DNA of 64,000 nucleotides from Asanoa ishikariensis. GTDB taxonomy: Bacteria; Actinomycetota; Actinomycetes; Mycobacteriales; Micromonosporaceae. The stretch lies in the NCBI RefSeq assembly GCF_900107455.1, contig NZ_FNQB01000001.1, positions 1,488,001 through 1,552,000 on the forward strand, written 5' to 3'. Shown one piece after another: positions 7,990 through 16,833 of this stretch; positions within the stretch are counted from its first letter, which is position 1, and each line of letters begins with the position of its first letter. The translations under genes and the position numbers were made by a program. Below the pieces are notes generated by a model. That model did not search any database. It worked only from the letters and a program-made list of their open reading frames with translations, and was not told where the DNA came from.

Positions 7990-8689
7990 CCTCGCGCCAG
8001 CCGCTGACCCGCACCAGCACGCCCGCCGAGGCGTGCACGAGCGGATCACCCACCGGCGCGGGCAGCCCGCCGGCCTCCAGCAGGTTCTGGTCGAGGTCGA
8101 GGAGCTCACCCCGGCGCAGCGGCCACGGGCCGTGCTCGGCGTCAGCGGCCACCATCCGGCCGGACCGCACGCTGTAGAGCCGGTGCCGCGCGGTCAGGAA
8201 CTCCTCCAGCGGCGACGGCTCGGGGATGGGCGGACCGACCCGCACGGTCGCGTCGCAACGCTGATCGGGCGTGCGGTGCCGGCGGCAGAGGTAGTGCTGC
8301 GTCGGCCCGTCGACCCGCACAGACATGTCCGACCACACGTACGGCAGCGAGTACGTCAGACGAGCGACCACGACCGGAGCCAACCGCGCCGCGTCGAGGG
8401 AGAAGAACCAGATGCCGGCGCGCCCATCGGGACCGATGACGTACGTGCGGACGTTGGTCTCCGGAAAGCGGGACAGCCAGGGGAGCGCGGGCACATAGGG
8501 CGCCCGGATGCCGGCCATCACGAACGGCACGAGCCCGACCCAGGCGTCCCCGTCGTGCGTGTCGACGGTCAGCCCGGGCGGCAGCAACTCCTGCACCGCC
8601 GTCGCCGGATAACGCCAGTGCAGAAAAGTCAGGTCGCGCCAGGTCTGAAACATGACCGGGCGCTCGACCACCACCTGTAACGCGCTCAC
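7973..8689 (-). CDS. DUF2071 (YqjF-like) protein
   Basis: Recognised by FQTWRDLTFLHWRYP at the N-terminus, LLPPGLTVDTHDGDAWVGLV and FPETNVRTYV, the signature blocks of DUF2071/YqjF proteins. 238 residues from GTG 8689. A TACGGT hexamer at 8701-8696 lies six bases before this GTG, so it may be leaderless; upstream in-frame ATG 8746 would add an unrelated stretch inside the previous gene. Function is unknown in the family. Its 3' end overlaps the convergent VOC gene by 17 bases. Confidence 0.85.
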   Translation of the reverse strand: MSALQVVVERPVMFQTWRDLTFLHWRYPATAVQELLPPGLTVDTHDGDAWVGLVPFVMAGIRAPYVPALPWLSRFPETNVRTYVIGPDGRAGIWFFSLDAARLAPVVVARLTYSLPYVWSDMSVRVDGPTQHYLCRRHRTPDQRCDATVRVGPPIPEPSPLEEFLTARHRLYSVRSGRMVAADAEHGPWPLRRGELLDLDQNLLEAGGLPAPVGDPLVHASAGVLVRVSGWREVSSGS

Positions 8690-8708
8690 GAATACACCGT
8701 ACGGCGAA

Positions 8709-9404
8709 TCAGGCGATGTCCGGCCATGAGGTCGGGGGCGGCCCAAATGCGTGACGACCGGCCTTCACAGCCAGAGCGGCGAGGGCAGCGTTGGCGGCAC
8801 CACCAATCACAGCGCCGATGCCGAATGGTGCCACTCGACCGAGGACGATGATTCCCTGCTTGGTCCCGTACTTCACGACGAAGTTCCTACCCAGGACGCC
8901 GTTGATCTGGCGCAAAGTGGCGACGGGCACCTTGGCGACAATCTGACGCGCCCAGTGTTGCCCCGTACGCTCGGCGACCTTGGCAATGGTGGCCGAACCG
9001 CCCCCGCCCAGCATGATGCCCATCACGATCGTTCGGCGGCGCTCGAGTTCGTCGATCGGGACTCCGTGCACCTCGGCGAGGGAGAGCGCGAAGAGAGCGC
9101 TCAGTTCGAGGGATGAGAGAGCCTCGCCCGCCGACAGCGCCAGTGCGACGCCGGTGCCGACACCGGGCGCGGCCGCGGTTGCGCCAACCGCGGCACCAGT
9201 CCCGGCTAACGCACTGACATACATCCGCTCCAGATTGTGGATTACGTCTGCCGGTGTCGCCTCAGGGTTCCGCTGCCGCGCCCGAGCGATGTTCTTGCGC
9301 ACCAGCGGGCTCTGGATGTCGATTGCTTTATTCAGGAGGTCGAGGACTCGCTGCCCACGTCCAGCTTCTTCGGAAACCGGTCCGTCGAGGGCATCTGTCG
9401 CCAT
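8709..9404 (-). CDS. EcsC-like hydrophobic protein
   Basis: 231 residues. The N-terminal 60 are polar and helical; then a Gly/Ala-rich hydrophobic helix pair (SALAGTGAAVGATAAAP) and a C-terminal block with VKYGTKQGIIVLGRVAPFGI then GAVIGGAANAALA. This resembles the EcsC family, whose members end in a similar PFGIGAVIGG segment. It is probably membrane-associated. Function unknown. Start ATG 9404 is preceded by AAGGAG at a proper distance. The gene is 19 bases upstream of the DUF2071 gene and divergent from the PD-(D/E)XK-like gene. Confidence 0.65.
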   Translation of the reverse strand: MATDALDGPVSEEAGRGQRVLDLLNKAIDIQSPLVRKNIARARQRNPEATPADVIHNLERMYVSALAGTGAAVGATAAAPGVGTGVALALSAGEALSSLELSALFALSLAEVHGVPIDELERRRTIVMGIMLGGGGSATIAKVAERTGQHWARQIVAKVPVATLRQINGVLGRNFVVKYGTKQGIIVLGRVAPFGIGAVIGGAANAALAALAVKAGRHAFGPPPTSWPDIA

Positions 9405-9694
9405 GCCTTGAACTCCTTAGGTCGTCACGCCCGAAGTAGCCTCCCATTCGACCAGCCGAACGGACCTCGCGCTAGATCGTCGAACGGTTGACGCCGCGCC
9501 GCCGCGCGGTTGTTGCAGGTCCGGGAGGCCACGCTGCCCGAACGGGCAACAGCGAAAGGCTTTTCGGCGAGCACGGCTAGTCCCGGGTCGGTCCGGATGG
9601 GTGAGTGGGACTGATCGCTCGTCCGTCTATTCGAGCGATTTTCTGCTTTAACGCCGGTGTAACTTTCCGACAGCCAAAGTCGAGAGGGTGACCG
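9405..9694. other. Divergent intergenic region with one hairpin
   Basis: The 290 bases between the EcsC-like gene and the PD-(D/E)XK-like gene hold no ORF I trust. An inverted repeat ATCGCTCG/CGAGCGAT (9614-9621 and 9632-9639, ten-base loop) is followed on the plus strand by TTTT, so it looks like an intrinsic terminator or attenuator placed about 55 bases before the ATG at 9695. It may be a leader attenuator, an operator, or the end of an undetected small transcript. Confidence 0.45.
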
Positions 9695-11089
9695 ATGACC
9701 GAGGAAACGTGGCAGGAAGCTCGGCTGATTCCTACGTCCGGCATCAATGGGCCCGATGAGCAGGAGCGTCGGGCAACGTCGGCGCTGCTGGCGGTCATGA
9801 GCGCCGTACGTGAGTTCGGACGGGCGCTGACCGCACCACTCGGTGCTCCGGCCGGGGCTGTGCAGACGTTCATCGAAGTTCCATTCGAACTGGGCGGGAA
9901 GAAGCATTTCCCCGACGGGTTGCTCCGGATTACCCGTGGGCAGCGTCAATGGACGGCGCTGGTCGAGGTCAAGACCGGCAACAACGAGTTGCAGACCGAG
10001 CAGTTGGAGTCGTATCTCGACATCGCGCGGGACGAAGGCTTCGACGCCCTCATCACGATCTCCAACCAGATGCCGCCCGTGCCCGGGCAGCACCCGACGC
10101 CGATCGACAAGCGCAAGCTGCGCAAAGTCGCGCTACATCACATTCCGTGGACCGAAATCCTGACGGCAGCCGTCATGCAGAAGGAATATCGGGGCGTCGC
10201 CGACGCCGACCAGGCGTGGATTCTCGGTGAGCTGATCCGCTATCTCGAACACCCGCGCTCGGGCGCGATGGAGTTCACGGACATGGGTCCAGGCTGGGTG
10301 ACAGTGCGGGAGGCGGTGGCGTCCGGCACGCTCCGACCGACCGATCCCGTCGTCCCCGAGATCGCGAGCCGCTTCGACGCGCTGATCCGCTACGCGAGTC
10401 TGCGACTTGGCCGCCGCCTCGGCACCGAGGTGGTGCCGGCGCTCAGCCGACGCGAGCTGTCGGAGCCCGCGTCGCGAACGCAGGCGTTGACCGCTCAACT
10501 CACGACAGGCGGCACGATGACCGCCGCGCTGCGAATCCCCGGGGCGGTCGGCTCGCTACAGGTCGTCGCCGATCTGCGGGCCGCGAAGGTGATCTGCTCG
10601 GTCGACATCGACGCGCCAAAAGAGGGCCGGCCGACGACGCGGGTCAACTGGTTGGTCCGCCAGTTGAAGAACGCACCTGAGACCGTGACGGTCGAGGCGT
10701 TCGCGATGCACGCGCGGGGTCAGGGGACTGTTGATCCCTTGCGGCTGGTGCGCGACGACCCAACTCGGCTCATCGCGGATCCGACCAGGGAGCTTCGCGC
10801 GTTCCGCATCGCTCAGGTGAGCGCGGCAGGAACGAAGCGGGGTGCCGGTCGAGGCTCGTTCATCGAATCCGTTCTGGCCGCGATCGACGAGTTCTACGAA
10901 CAGGTTCTGCAGTCGCTCAAGCCCTGGATCCCGGCCCCGCCACGGCTGCGTTCCACCGATGAACCCGCCTCGGCGGAGCCGGTGCCATCGAGCTTGATCG
11001 CGACGGCGATCTCGTCGCAGGACGGACCGGAACCGGTGCGCGTTCCACGGCCGGGGCCAAGCGTCGACGACGCCACGCGGACGAGCTGA
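9695..11089 (+). CDS. PD-(D/E)XK nuclease-like protein
   Basis: 464 residues. Residues about 64-115 contain FELGGKKHFPDGLLRI followed by TALVEVKTGNNELQTEQLES: an Asp in PDG, then the E-x-K of VEVKTG and a following helix with Gln and Glu, the core of the PD-(D/E)XK nuclease fold. The remainder (IASRFDALIRYASLRLGRRL; VVADLRAAKVICSVDID) has no known motif and ends in a Pro/Ser-rich tail. Similar actinobacterial proteins are often labelled stress-response proteins without evidence. RBS GAGAGGGTG stands just before the ATG. It is followed by a perfect-stem terminator, so it is monocistronic. Nucleic-acid cleavage and any defence role are inference. Confidence 0.7.
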   Translation: MTEETWQEARLIPTSGINGPDEQERRATSALLAVMSAVREFGRALTAPLGAPAGAVQTFIEVPFELGGKKHFPDGLLRITRGQRQWTALVEVKTGNNELQTEQLESYLDIARDEGFDALITISNQMPPVPGQHPTPIDKRKLRKVALHHIPWTEILTAAVMQKEYRGVADADQAWILGELIRYLEHPRSGAMEFTDMGPGWVTVREAVASGTLRPTDPVVPEIASRFDALIRYASLRLGRRLGTEVVPALSRRELSEPASRTQALTAQLTTGGTMTAALRIPGAVGSLQVVADLRAAKVICSVDIDAPKEGRPTTRVNWLVRQLKNAPETVTVEAFAMHARGQGTVDPLRLVRDDPTRLIADPTRELRAFRIAQVSAAGTKRGAGRGSFIESVLAAIDEFYEQVLQSLKPWIPAPPRLRSTDEPASAEPVPSSLIATAISSQDGPEPVRVPRPGPSVDDATRTS

Positions 11090-11100
11090 GGTCACGACGA

Positions 11101-11133
11101 AGCGGCACCGCCCCCACAGTCGGTGCCGCTTTG
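11101..11133 (+). terminator. Intrinsic terminator after the PD-(D/E)XK-like gene
   Basis: Perfect ten-base inverted repeat AGCGGCACCG/CGGTGCCGCT (11101-11110, 11121-11130) with a ten-base loop, followed by TTG, twelve bases after the stop codon. Confidence 0.75.
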
Positions 11134-11250
11134 CGGTGAGTCACCGACCCTCGCCGCCCCCGTTGGGAACCAGACTGGCGCACCGCGCATACCGGATCAC
11201 TTACCGTCTGGGGTTTCGTCCGGTTGTGCAGCTCTATAAGGTCGGTCGGC

Positions 11251-14200
11251 GTGGAGTTCCGCCTGCTCGGTCCGGTCGAGGTCAGCGCTTGTGGCGGTCG
11301 TGTCGGAATCGGGCGGCGGCAGGAGCGGTGGGTCCTGGCCATCCTGCTGCTCGAGGCCGGCCAGGCCGTGCCCGTCGGCCGGTTGGTCGAGCTCATCTGG
11401 TCCGGCGAGCCGCCGCGTGGGGCGCGGGGCGTCGTCCAGACGTACATCTCCCGGTTGCGGGCCCTGCTCGGTGACGCGGCGCGGATCGTGCTGCACAACG
11501 GCGCCTACCGGATCGACGTCGACCCGCAGAAGGTCGACGCACACCAGTTCGCCGCGCTCGTGGCTGAGGCGAGGGAGAGCGACGACCCCCACCACCGCGG
11601 TGGGCTGCTCCGGGACGCGCTCGCGCTCTGGCGCGGGCCGGCGCTCGAAGACGTCGGGCCTGGGCGGGAGCGGCTCGCCGCCCGGCTGGAGGAGGCTCGC
11701 AAGACCGCGCTTGACCTGCGGATCGTCGCCGACCTCGAGGCCGGGCAGCACGGTGAGCTCATCGGTGAGCTGACCGAGCTTTGTGCCGGAGCGCCGCTGG
11801 ACGAGCGGCTTGCCGGGCACCTGATGACGGCGTTGTTCCGGGACGGGCGGCGGCCCGACGCGCTGGCCGCGTACGGGTGGATCCGCGATCGGGTCCGCAC
11901 GGAGCTCGGCCTGGAGCCCGGCGACGAGCTGCGCCAGCTACACACCCGGATCCTGCGCGACGACCCGGCACTGCGTCCGGCGCCGGCCGGCAAGCTGCCC
12001 GCACAGCTTCCGGCCACCGTGCCCGATTTCGTCGGGCGGGCCGCGCTGCTCGACGAGCTCGACGAGCTCCTGCGCGGCGGCCGCACGCCCGTGGTCATCT
12101 CGGCGATCGACGGCGCCGGCGGGGTCGGCAAGACCGCCCTCGCGGTCCGCTGGGGGCATCGCGTCGCGGACCGGTTCCCCGACGGGCAGCTCTTCGTCAA
12201 CCTTCGGGGGTACGAGGCCGCGCCGCCCGTGCGGCCCGTCGACGCGCTGGCCCGGTTCCTGCGCGCGCTCGGCGTACCCGGTGATCGCATTCCCCCCGAC
12301 CCCGACGAGGCCGGCGCGCTGTTCCGCAGCGAGATCGCCGGGCGCCGGGTGCTGATGGTGCTCGACAACGCGGCCACCGCCGACCAGGTCCGGCCGCTGC
12401 TGCCCGGGTCGCCGACCTGCGTGGTGGTGGTGACCAGCCGGTCACAGCTCGGCGGGCTGACGGCCAGCCACGGCGCCCGCCGGCTGACCGTCGACCTGCT
12501 CAGCGAGCCGGAAGCCCTGTTGCTGCTGCGGACCATCATCGGCGCGCGGCGGGTGGACGCCGAGCCGGCCGCCGCGACGGAGCTCGTGCGCGCGTGCGGT
12601 CTCCTGCCGCTTGCCGTGCGGATCGCGGCCGCGCAGCTCGACGCCGAACCGTCGACCATGCTCGGCGACTACCTCCGCGTGCTCGACAAAGGGCCGCTCG
12701 ACCGCCTGACGATCGAAGGCGACGAGCTGTCAGGTGTACGGGCGACCTTCCGCGCCTCCTACGACCGCCTCGGTCCGCTGGAGCGCGACGTGTTCCGGCT
12801 GCTCGGCGCAGTGCCCGGCACCGACGTCGACGCCGCCGGGGCCGCCGCGCTCGCCGGGCTGTCCCGGGCCACGGCCGCCGGGGCGCTCGACGGCCTGCGC
12901 AAGGCCCACCTCGTCACCACGCCCCGGCCCGGCCGGTTCGGTCTGCATGACCTGCTCCGCACGTACGCCCGCGAGTTGACCCCAGACGACGAGGCGGCGC
13001 TGGCGGTCGGCCGCCTGCACGCCCACTACCTGGGAACCGCCGACGCGGCGGCCAGGCGGCTTTACCCGCACATGATCCGACTGCCGCTTCACGAGCTACC
13101 CGACGTCGCGGGCTTCGAGACCAACCCGGCCGCGCTGGCCTGGCTGGACGCCGAGCACCGCAACCTGCTCGCCGCGATCGGCCACGCTGCCACCGCCGGG
13201 CCGAAGAAAGGGTCCTGGCAGCTCACCGACGCGCTGCGCGGCTACTTCTGGCAGACCAGCCACACCGTCGACTGGCTCGCGGCGGTCAACGCCAGCCTCG
13301 CGGCCGCCGAGGCCGAGGGTGACCTGCAGGCCCAGGCCGCGATGCGGACCAGCATCGCGCTGGCCCGGCAGAACCAGCTCGACCTCGCCGGGGCGGCGGC
13401 CGAGTTCGAGACGGCCGCCGACCTCTCGGCCAGGGCCGGCTGGTCGCGCGGGCAGGCCGCGGCGGCCGGCAACCTCGGCGTGGTCCTCAAGAACATGGGT
13501 GACTTCGCGGGTTCGGCGCGCAGCAGTGAACGGGCGCTGGAGCTGCACCGGGCCAACGAGTACCCGCCCGGTGAGGCAGCCACACTGATCACGCTCGGTG
13601 GGCTCTACCACGACCTGGGCGAGCTGCACCGCGCCGCCGACTACTGCGTGACGGCCCTGGCCATGCACGAGGAGATCGGTTCCCCGATCGGGCAACTGAT
13701 CGCGCTGAACAACCTCGGCGCGGTCGAGCACCTGCTCGGCGAGGCGACCGCCGCCGACCGGTTCCGGGCCGCGATGGAGCTCCAGTCGGACGTGGCGAAG
13801 GTCTACTCGCAGGCCCATCTGCTGGGTGGGCTGGCGGCCGTGCAAAGGGACCGCGGTGAGCTGACCGAGGCCCGGGCCAACGCGGAGGCCGCCCTGGTCA
13901 AGGCCCAGGAGGCGGCTGACCCGATGGTCGAGGGCGACATCCTCTCGCTGCTCGGCACCGTGCACCACTGGCTCGGCGACCCGCGGCGGGCCATCGAGGA
14001 GCACCGCCGGGGGTTGGCCATGCTGGGCGCCGGCAGCGAGTACGTCCGCACGCGGACCAACATCAGCCTCGCCGCGGCGCTGCGCGACACCGGCGATCTG
14101 GGCTCTGCGACCGAGGTCGCTTCCGCCGCGCTGGCCGACGCGTGGCGGGCCGGACACCGCGTGCCGGCGGGCAACGCCCACCTGTTGCTCGGCAGCATCC

Positions 14201-14430
14201 ACTTGCGAAACGGCGACATCGACCGGGCTGTCGACAGTGGACAGCGGGCGCTCACCCTGCACCGGCAGACCGGGCACCGGCTCGGCGAGGCGCGCTCCCT
14301 GCGGCTGCTCGGCGACATCGCCCGCGCGAACGGCCTCGGCACGATCGCCCGCGAGCAATGGCACGCCGCGCTGGCGCTCCTCTCCGAACTCGGCAGCGGC
14401 GAAATCGCCGACGTGTTGAAGCGGAACTAG
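11251..14430 (+). CDS. AfsR/SARP-type regulator with NB-ARC and TPR domains
   Basis: 1059 residues from GTG 11251, giving the typical SARP start VEFRLLGPVEV; AAGG lies upstream. Domain order: winged-helix OmpR-like DNA-binding domain (1-95), BTAD all-helical domain (96-245, ending RTELGLEPGDELRQLHTRIL), NB-ARC ATPase (about 255-560; Walker A GAGGVGKTAL, Walker B RRVLMVLDNA, VVVVTSR), then a long TPR array to the end (repeats with NNLGAVEHLLGEA, SLLGTVHHWLGDP). AfsR-like proteins activate secondary-metabolite or developmental genes and are tuned by phosphorylation in Streptomyces. Target here unknown. Its last four bases overlap the convergent dehydratase gene. Confidence 0.92.
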   Translation: MEFRLLGPVEVSACGGRVGIGRRQERWVLAILLLEAGQAVPVGRLVELIWSGEPPRGARGVVQTYISRLRALLGDAARIVLHNGAYRIDVDPQKVDAHQFAALVAEARESDDPHHRGGLLRDALALWRGPALEDVGPGRERLAARLEEARKTALDLRIVADLEAGQHGELIGELTELCAGAPLDERLAGHLMTALFRDGRRPDALAAYGWIRDRVRTELGLEPGDELRQLHTRILRDDPALRPAPAGKLPAQLPATVPDFVGRAALLDELDELLRGGRTPVVISAIDGAGGVGKTALAVRWGHRVADRFPDGQLFVNLRGYEAAPPVRPVDALARFLRALGVPGDRIPPDPDEAGALFRSEIAGRRVLMVLDNAATADQVRPLLPGSPTCVVVVTSRSQLGGLTASHGARRLTVDLLSEPEALLLLRTIIGARRVDAEPAAATELVRACGLLPLAVRIAAAQLDAEPSTMLGDYLRVLDKGPLDRLTIEGDELSGVRATFRASYDRLGPLERDVFRLLGAVPGTDVDAAGAAALAGLSRATAAGALDGLRKAHLVTTPRPGRFGLHDLLRTYARELTPDDEAALAVGRLHAHYLGTADAAARRLYPHMIRLPLHELPDVAGFETNPAALAWLDAEHRNLLAAIGHAATAGPKKGSWQLTDALRGYFWQTSHTVDWLAAVNASLAAAEAEGDLQAQAAMRTSIALARQNQLDLAGAAAEFETAADLSARAGWSRGQAAAAGNLGVVLKNMGDFAGSARSSERALELHRANEYPPGEAATLITLGGLYHDLGELHRAADYCVTALAMHEEIGSPIGQLIALNNLGAVEHLLGEATAADRFRAAMELQSDVAKVYSQAHLLGGLAAVQRDRGELTEARANAEAALVKAQEAADPMVEGDILSLLGTVHHWLGDPRRAIEEHRRGLAMLGAGSEYVRTRTNISLAAALRDTGDLGSATEVASAALADAWRAGHRVPAGNAHLLLGSIHLRNGDIDRAVDSGQRALTLHRQTGHRLGEARSLRLLGDIARANGLGTIAREQWHAALALLSELGSGEIADVLKRN

Positions 14431-15401
14431 GCCCAGGCGGCTTCGTCCACCGCCGCACGGTCCAGCAGCGGCTCCCACCAGGCGCGATTCTCGGCGTACC
14501 AGGTGATGGTTTGCTCAAGACCCTGCTCGAAGGCGATCGTCGGTGACCAGCCGAGTTCGCTGCGGATCAGGGTCGAGTCGAGGAGATAGCGGCGGTCGTG
14601 GCCCGGCCGGTCCGGCACGGTTTCGATCAGCGAGAGGGGAAGTCCGAGGCGCGAAAGGATCGACGCCGCCAGGTCGGCGACGCTGACCTCGACACCCGAT
14701 CCCACGTGGTACGTCGTGCCGAGGCGGCCGTCGTGGAGCACCCGGTCGATCGCCGCGCAGTGGTCGTCGACGTGCAGCCACTCGCGGCGGTTGGCGCTGG
14801 AGCGGTAGACCGGCAGCGGCTGTCCGCGCAGCGCCCGGGTGGCGAAGAGCGGGATCACCTTCTCCGGGAACTGGCGCGGCCCGTAGTTGTTTGCGCAGAC
14901 CGTGATGGTGACCGGCAGCCCGTAGGTCTCGTGGTACGCGCGCACCGCGTGGTCGGCACCGGCCTTGCTTGCGTTGTACGGGGTGCGCGGCCGGTACGGC
15001 GACTCCTCCGTGAACGCGCCGGGGTCGTCGAGCGCCAGATCCCCGTACACCTCGCAGGTCGAGACGTGGTGGAAGCGTGCGATGCCGGCCCGCCGGGAGG
15101 CCTCCAGGAGGCGTTGCGTGCCCAGCACGTTGGTGGTGAAGAACGCCTGCGGGTCGTGCACCGCCCGGCTGTTGTGCGACTCGGCGGCGAAGTTGACGAC
15201 CACGTCGACCCCGGTGAGCGCATGCGCGGCATCGGCGATGTCGGCGTGCACGAACTCGACCTCGGAAGGCAGGCTGGCGCGGTTGCCGGCGTAGGTGAGC
15301 GCGTCGAGCGCCACGACCCTGTCGCCCGGGTGATGCCGCGACAAGTAGCGCACGAAGTTGCTGCCGATGAACCCGGCGGCGCCGGTGACCAGTAGCTGCA
15401 C
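14427..15401 (-). CDS. dTDP-glucose 4,6-dehydratase-type SDR enzyme
   Basis: An extended short-chain dehydrogenase: GAAGFIGSNFVRY (GxxGxxG NAD site), the TCEVYGD Ser/Thr-x-Glu region, YNASKAGAD (catalytic YxxxK), NNYGPRQFPEKVIP and the binding loop ANRREWLHVDDHC. These are the marks of RmlB/RfbB enzymes making 4-keto-6-deoxyhexoses. 324 residues, usual length. No rmlA, C or D gene is adjacent, so it may supply a sugar for a distant cluster, or be a close relative with another substrate. It lies 12 bases downstream of the GntR gene and may be in its operon. Confidence 0.85.
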   Translation of the reverse strand: MQLLVTGAAGFIGSNFVRYLSRHHPGDRVVALDALTYAGNRASLPSEVEFVHADIADAAHALTGVDVVVNFAAESHNSRAVHDPQAFFTTNVLGTQRLLEASRRAGIARFHHVSTCEVYGDLALDDPGAFTEESPYRPRTPYNASKAGADHAVRAYHETYGLPVTITVCANNYGPRQFPEKVIPLFATRALRGQPLPVYRSSANRREWLHVDDHCAAIDRVLHDGRLGTTYHVGSGVEVSVADLAASILSRLGLPLSLIETVPDRPGHDRRYLLDSTLIRSELGWSPTIAFEQGLEQTITWYAENRAWWEPLLDRAAVDEAAWA

Positions 15402-15413
15402 GGAGGACCTCCT

Positions 15414-16160
15414 TCAGACGGGTGTGACGCCGGGTGGCTCGGTGCCGGGGCCGCCGCGAAACTCGACCTCCAGCCGGAACCGGTGCCCGAGATAGCGGTG
15501 CTCGGAGAGCGCGAGCGGAGTGCCGTCGGCGCGCACCGCGAGCCGACGGACCAGCAGCACGGGCGCCCCAGTGGTGGTGTCGAGCCCCTGCGCGACCGAC
15601 TCGGTGGCGGCCGTCGCGGCGATGCTCTGCCGGACCACGTCGATGTCGTGGCCCTGTCGGCGCAGGGTCTCCCAGACCCCGGGCTCCTCGGCGTCGGCGC
15701 GGCTGACCGGGCTGGCGAAGGCCAACGGCACCCACTCGGTGACGACGTCGAGCGGGTTCCCGCCGGCGAGTCGGACGGCCCGCACCCGCAGCGCCTCGCC
15801 GTTGGTGCGCAGCAGGGTCGCCACGTCGGGCGGCACGGGCCGGTACTCGTAGCCGGTCACCGTGCGGGTCAGCGCGAGGCCGGCGTCGGTGACCGCGGAC
15901 CGGGCGTGCCGGAAGCTGCCCAGCGCCAGGGTCTGGCCGAACGAGGTGCCGGACCGCACGTACCACCCGGCACCACGGCGGGCGGCGATCAGTCCCTCGT
16001 CGCGCAGCCGCTCCAGCGCCTTGCGCACGGTGACCCGGCTGACCTCGTAGCGGCGGCCGAGTTCGGCCTCGCTCTCCAGCGCACCGGAAGCCGCGAAGTC
16101 ACCGAGCGCGATGCGCTCACGCAACTCAGCAGCGACCGCCTCGAACCGCGGACCTGTCAT
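15414..16160 (-). CDS. GntR/HutC family transcription regulator with UTRA domain
   Basis: N-terminal winged helix: RIALGDFAASGALESEAELG then RYEVSRVTVRKALERLRDEG is the classic GntR helix-turn-helix; residues about 85-245 form the UTRA ligand domain (LRVRAVRLAGGNPLDVVTEW; LVRRLAVRADGTPLALSEHR). Such regulators respond to sugar phosphates or other small effectors. TAGCAT at 16174-16169 lies eight bases before the ATG, consistent with a leaderless transcript. It sits between a two-component operon (31 bases upstream) and the dehydratase gene, so it may be cotranscribed with either. Confidence 0.9.
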   Translation of the reverse strand: MTGPRFEAVAAELRERIALGDFAASGALESEAELGRRYEVSRVTVRKALERLRDEGLIAARRGAGWYVRSGTSFGQTLALGSFRHARSAVTDAGLALTRTVTGYEYRPVPPDVATLLRTNGEALRVRAVRLAGGNPLDVVTEWVPLAFASPVSRADAEEPGVWETLRRQGHDIDVVRQSIAATAATESVAQGLDTTTGAPVLLVRRLAVRADGTPLALSEHRYLGHRFRLEVEFRGGPGTEPPGVTPV

Positions 16161-16191
16161 AGATTTGTATGCTACAGGACCGACAGTCCGT

Positions 16192-16833
16192 CTACGATCC
16201 TCCGAGGCCGGCGTCCCTGGCTCGGGCGACGGCGGCCGCCCGGTCGGCGACCCGGAGCTTGGCGAACACGTTCGAGACGTTGTTGCGGACCGTCTTCTCG
16301 GTCAGGCCCAGCCGACCCGCGATCACCGCGTTCGGGGCCCCGGTCGCCATCAGGGTCAGGATCTCCCGCTCCCGGGCGGTCAGCTCAGGAAAGGGGGCCG
16401 GCGCCGCGGCCCCAGCGCTGAAGAAGCGGGTCATGCGGGCGGCGATGGCCGGGCCGAAGATGGCCTCGCCGTTCGCGACCGCCTGGATCGCGCGCAGGAT
16501 CTCGGCCGGGTCGGCGCCCTTGAGGACGTAGCCCCGGGCGCCTGCGCGCATCGCGGCGAAGACCGAGTCGTCCTCGTCGACCATCGTGACCACCAGGATG
16601 GCTGTCGACGGTGCGGTGCGCAGGATGTGACGGGTGGCCTCGACCCCGCTGCGGCCCGGCATGCGCAGGTCCATCACGACCACGTCCGGGCGCTCGGCCA
16701 GGGCCACCGCGACCACCTCGTCGCCGTCTCCGGCCACGCCGGCCAAAGTCAGCCCAGCGGCGTCCTGGATCAGGGCGCGCAGGCCCTCGCGGAACAGCGG
16801 GTGGTCGTCGGCGACCACGACGCGGACGGTCAT
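16192..16833 (-). CDS. NarL/LuxR-type response regulator
   Basis: 213 residues. Receiver domain starting VRVVVADDHPLFREGLRALI with the acidic pair, phosphoacceptor Asp in VVMDLRMPG, and Lys in YVLKGADP; C-terminal LuxR helix-turn-helix LTAREREILTLMATG and LTEKTVRNNVSNVFAKL. ATG 16833 overlaps the stop of the kinase gene as ATGA. A single reading frame extends upstream through the kinase gene but that is frame shadow. The partner is the adjacent kinase; targets unknown. Confidence 0.93.
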   Translation of the reverse strand: MTVRVVVADDHPLFREGLRALIQDAAGLTLAGVAGDGDEVVAVALAERPDVVVMDLRMPGRSGVEATRHILRTAPSTAILVVTMVDEDDSVFAAMRAGARGYVLKGADPAEILRAIQAVANGEAIFGPAIAARMTRFFSAGAAAPAPFPELTAREREILTLMATGAPNAVIAGRLGLTEKTVRNNVSNVFAKLRVADRAAAVARARDAGLGGS

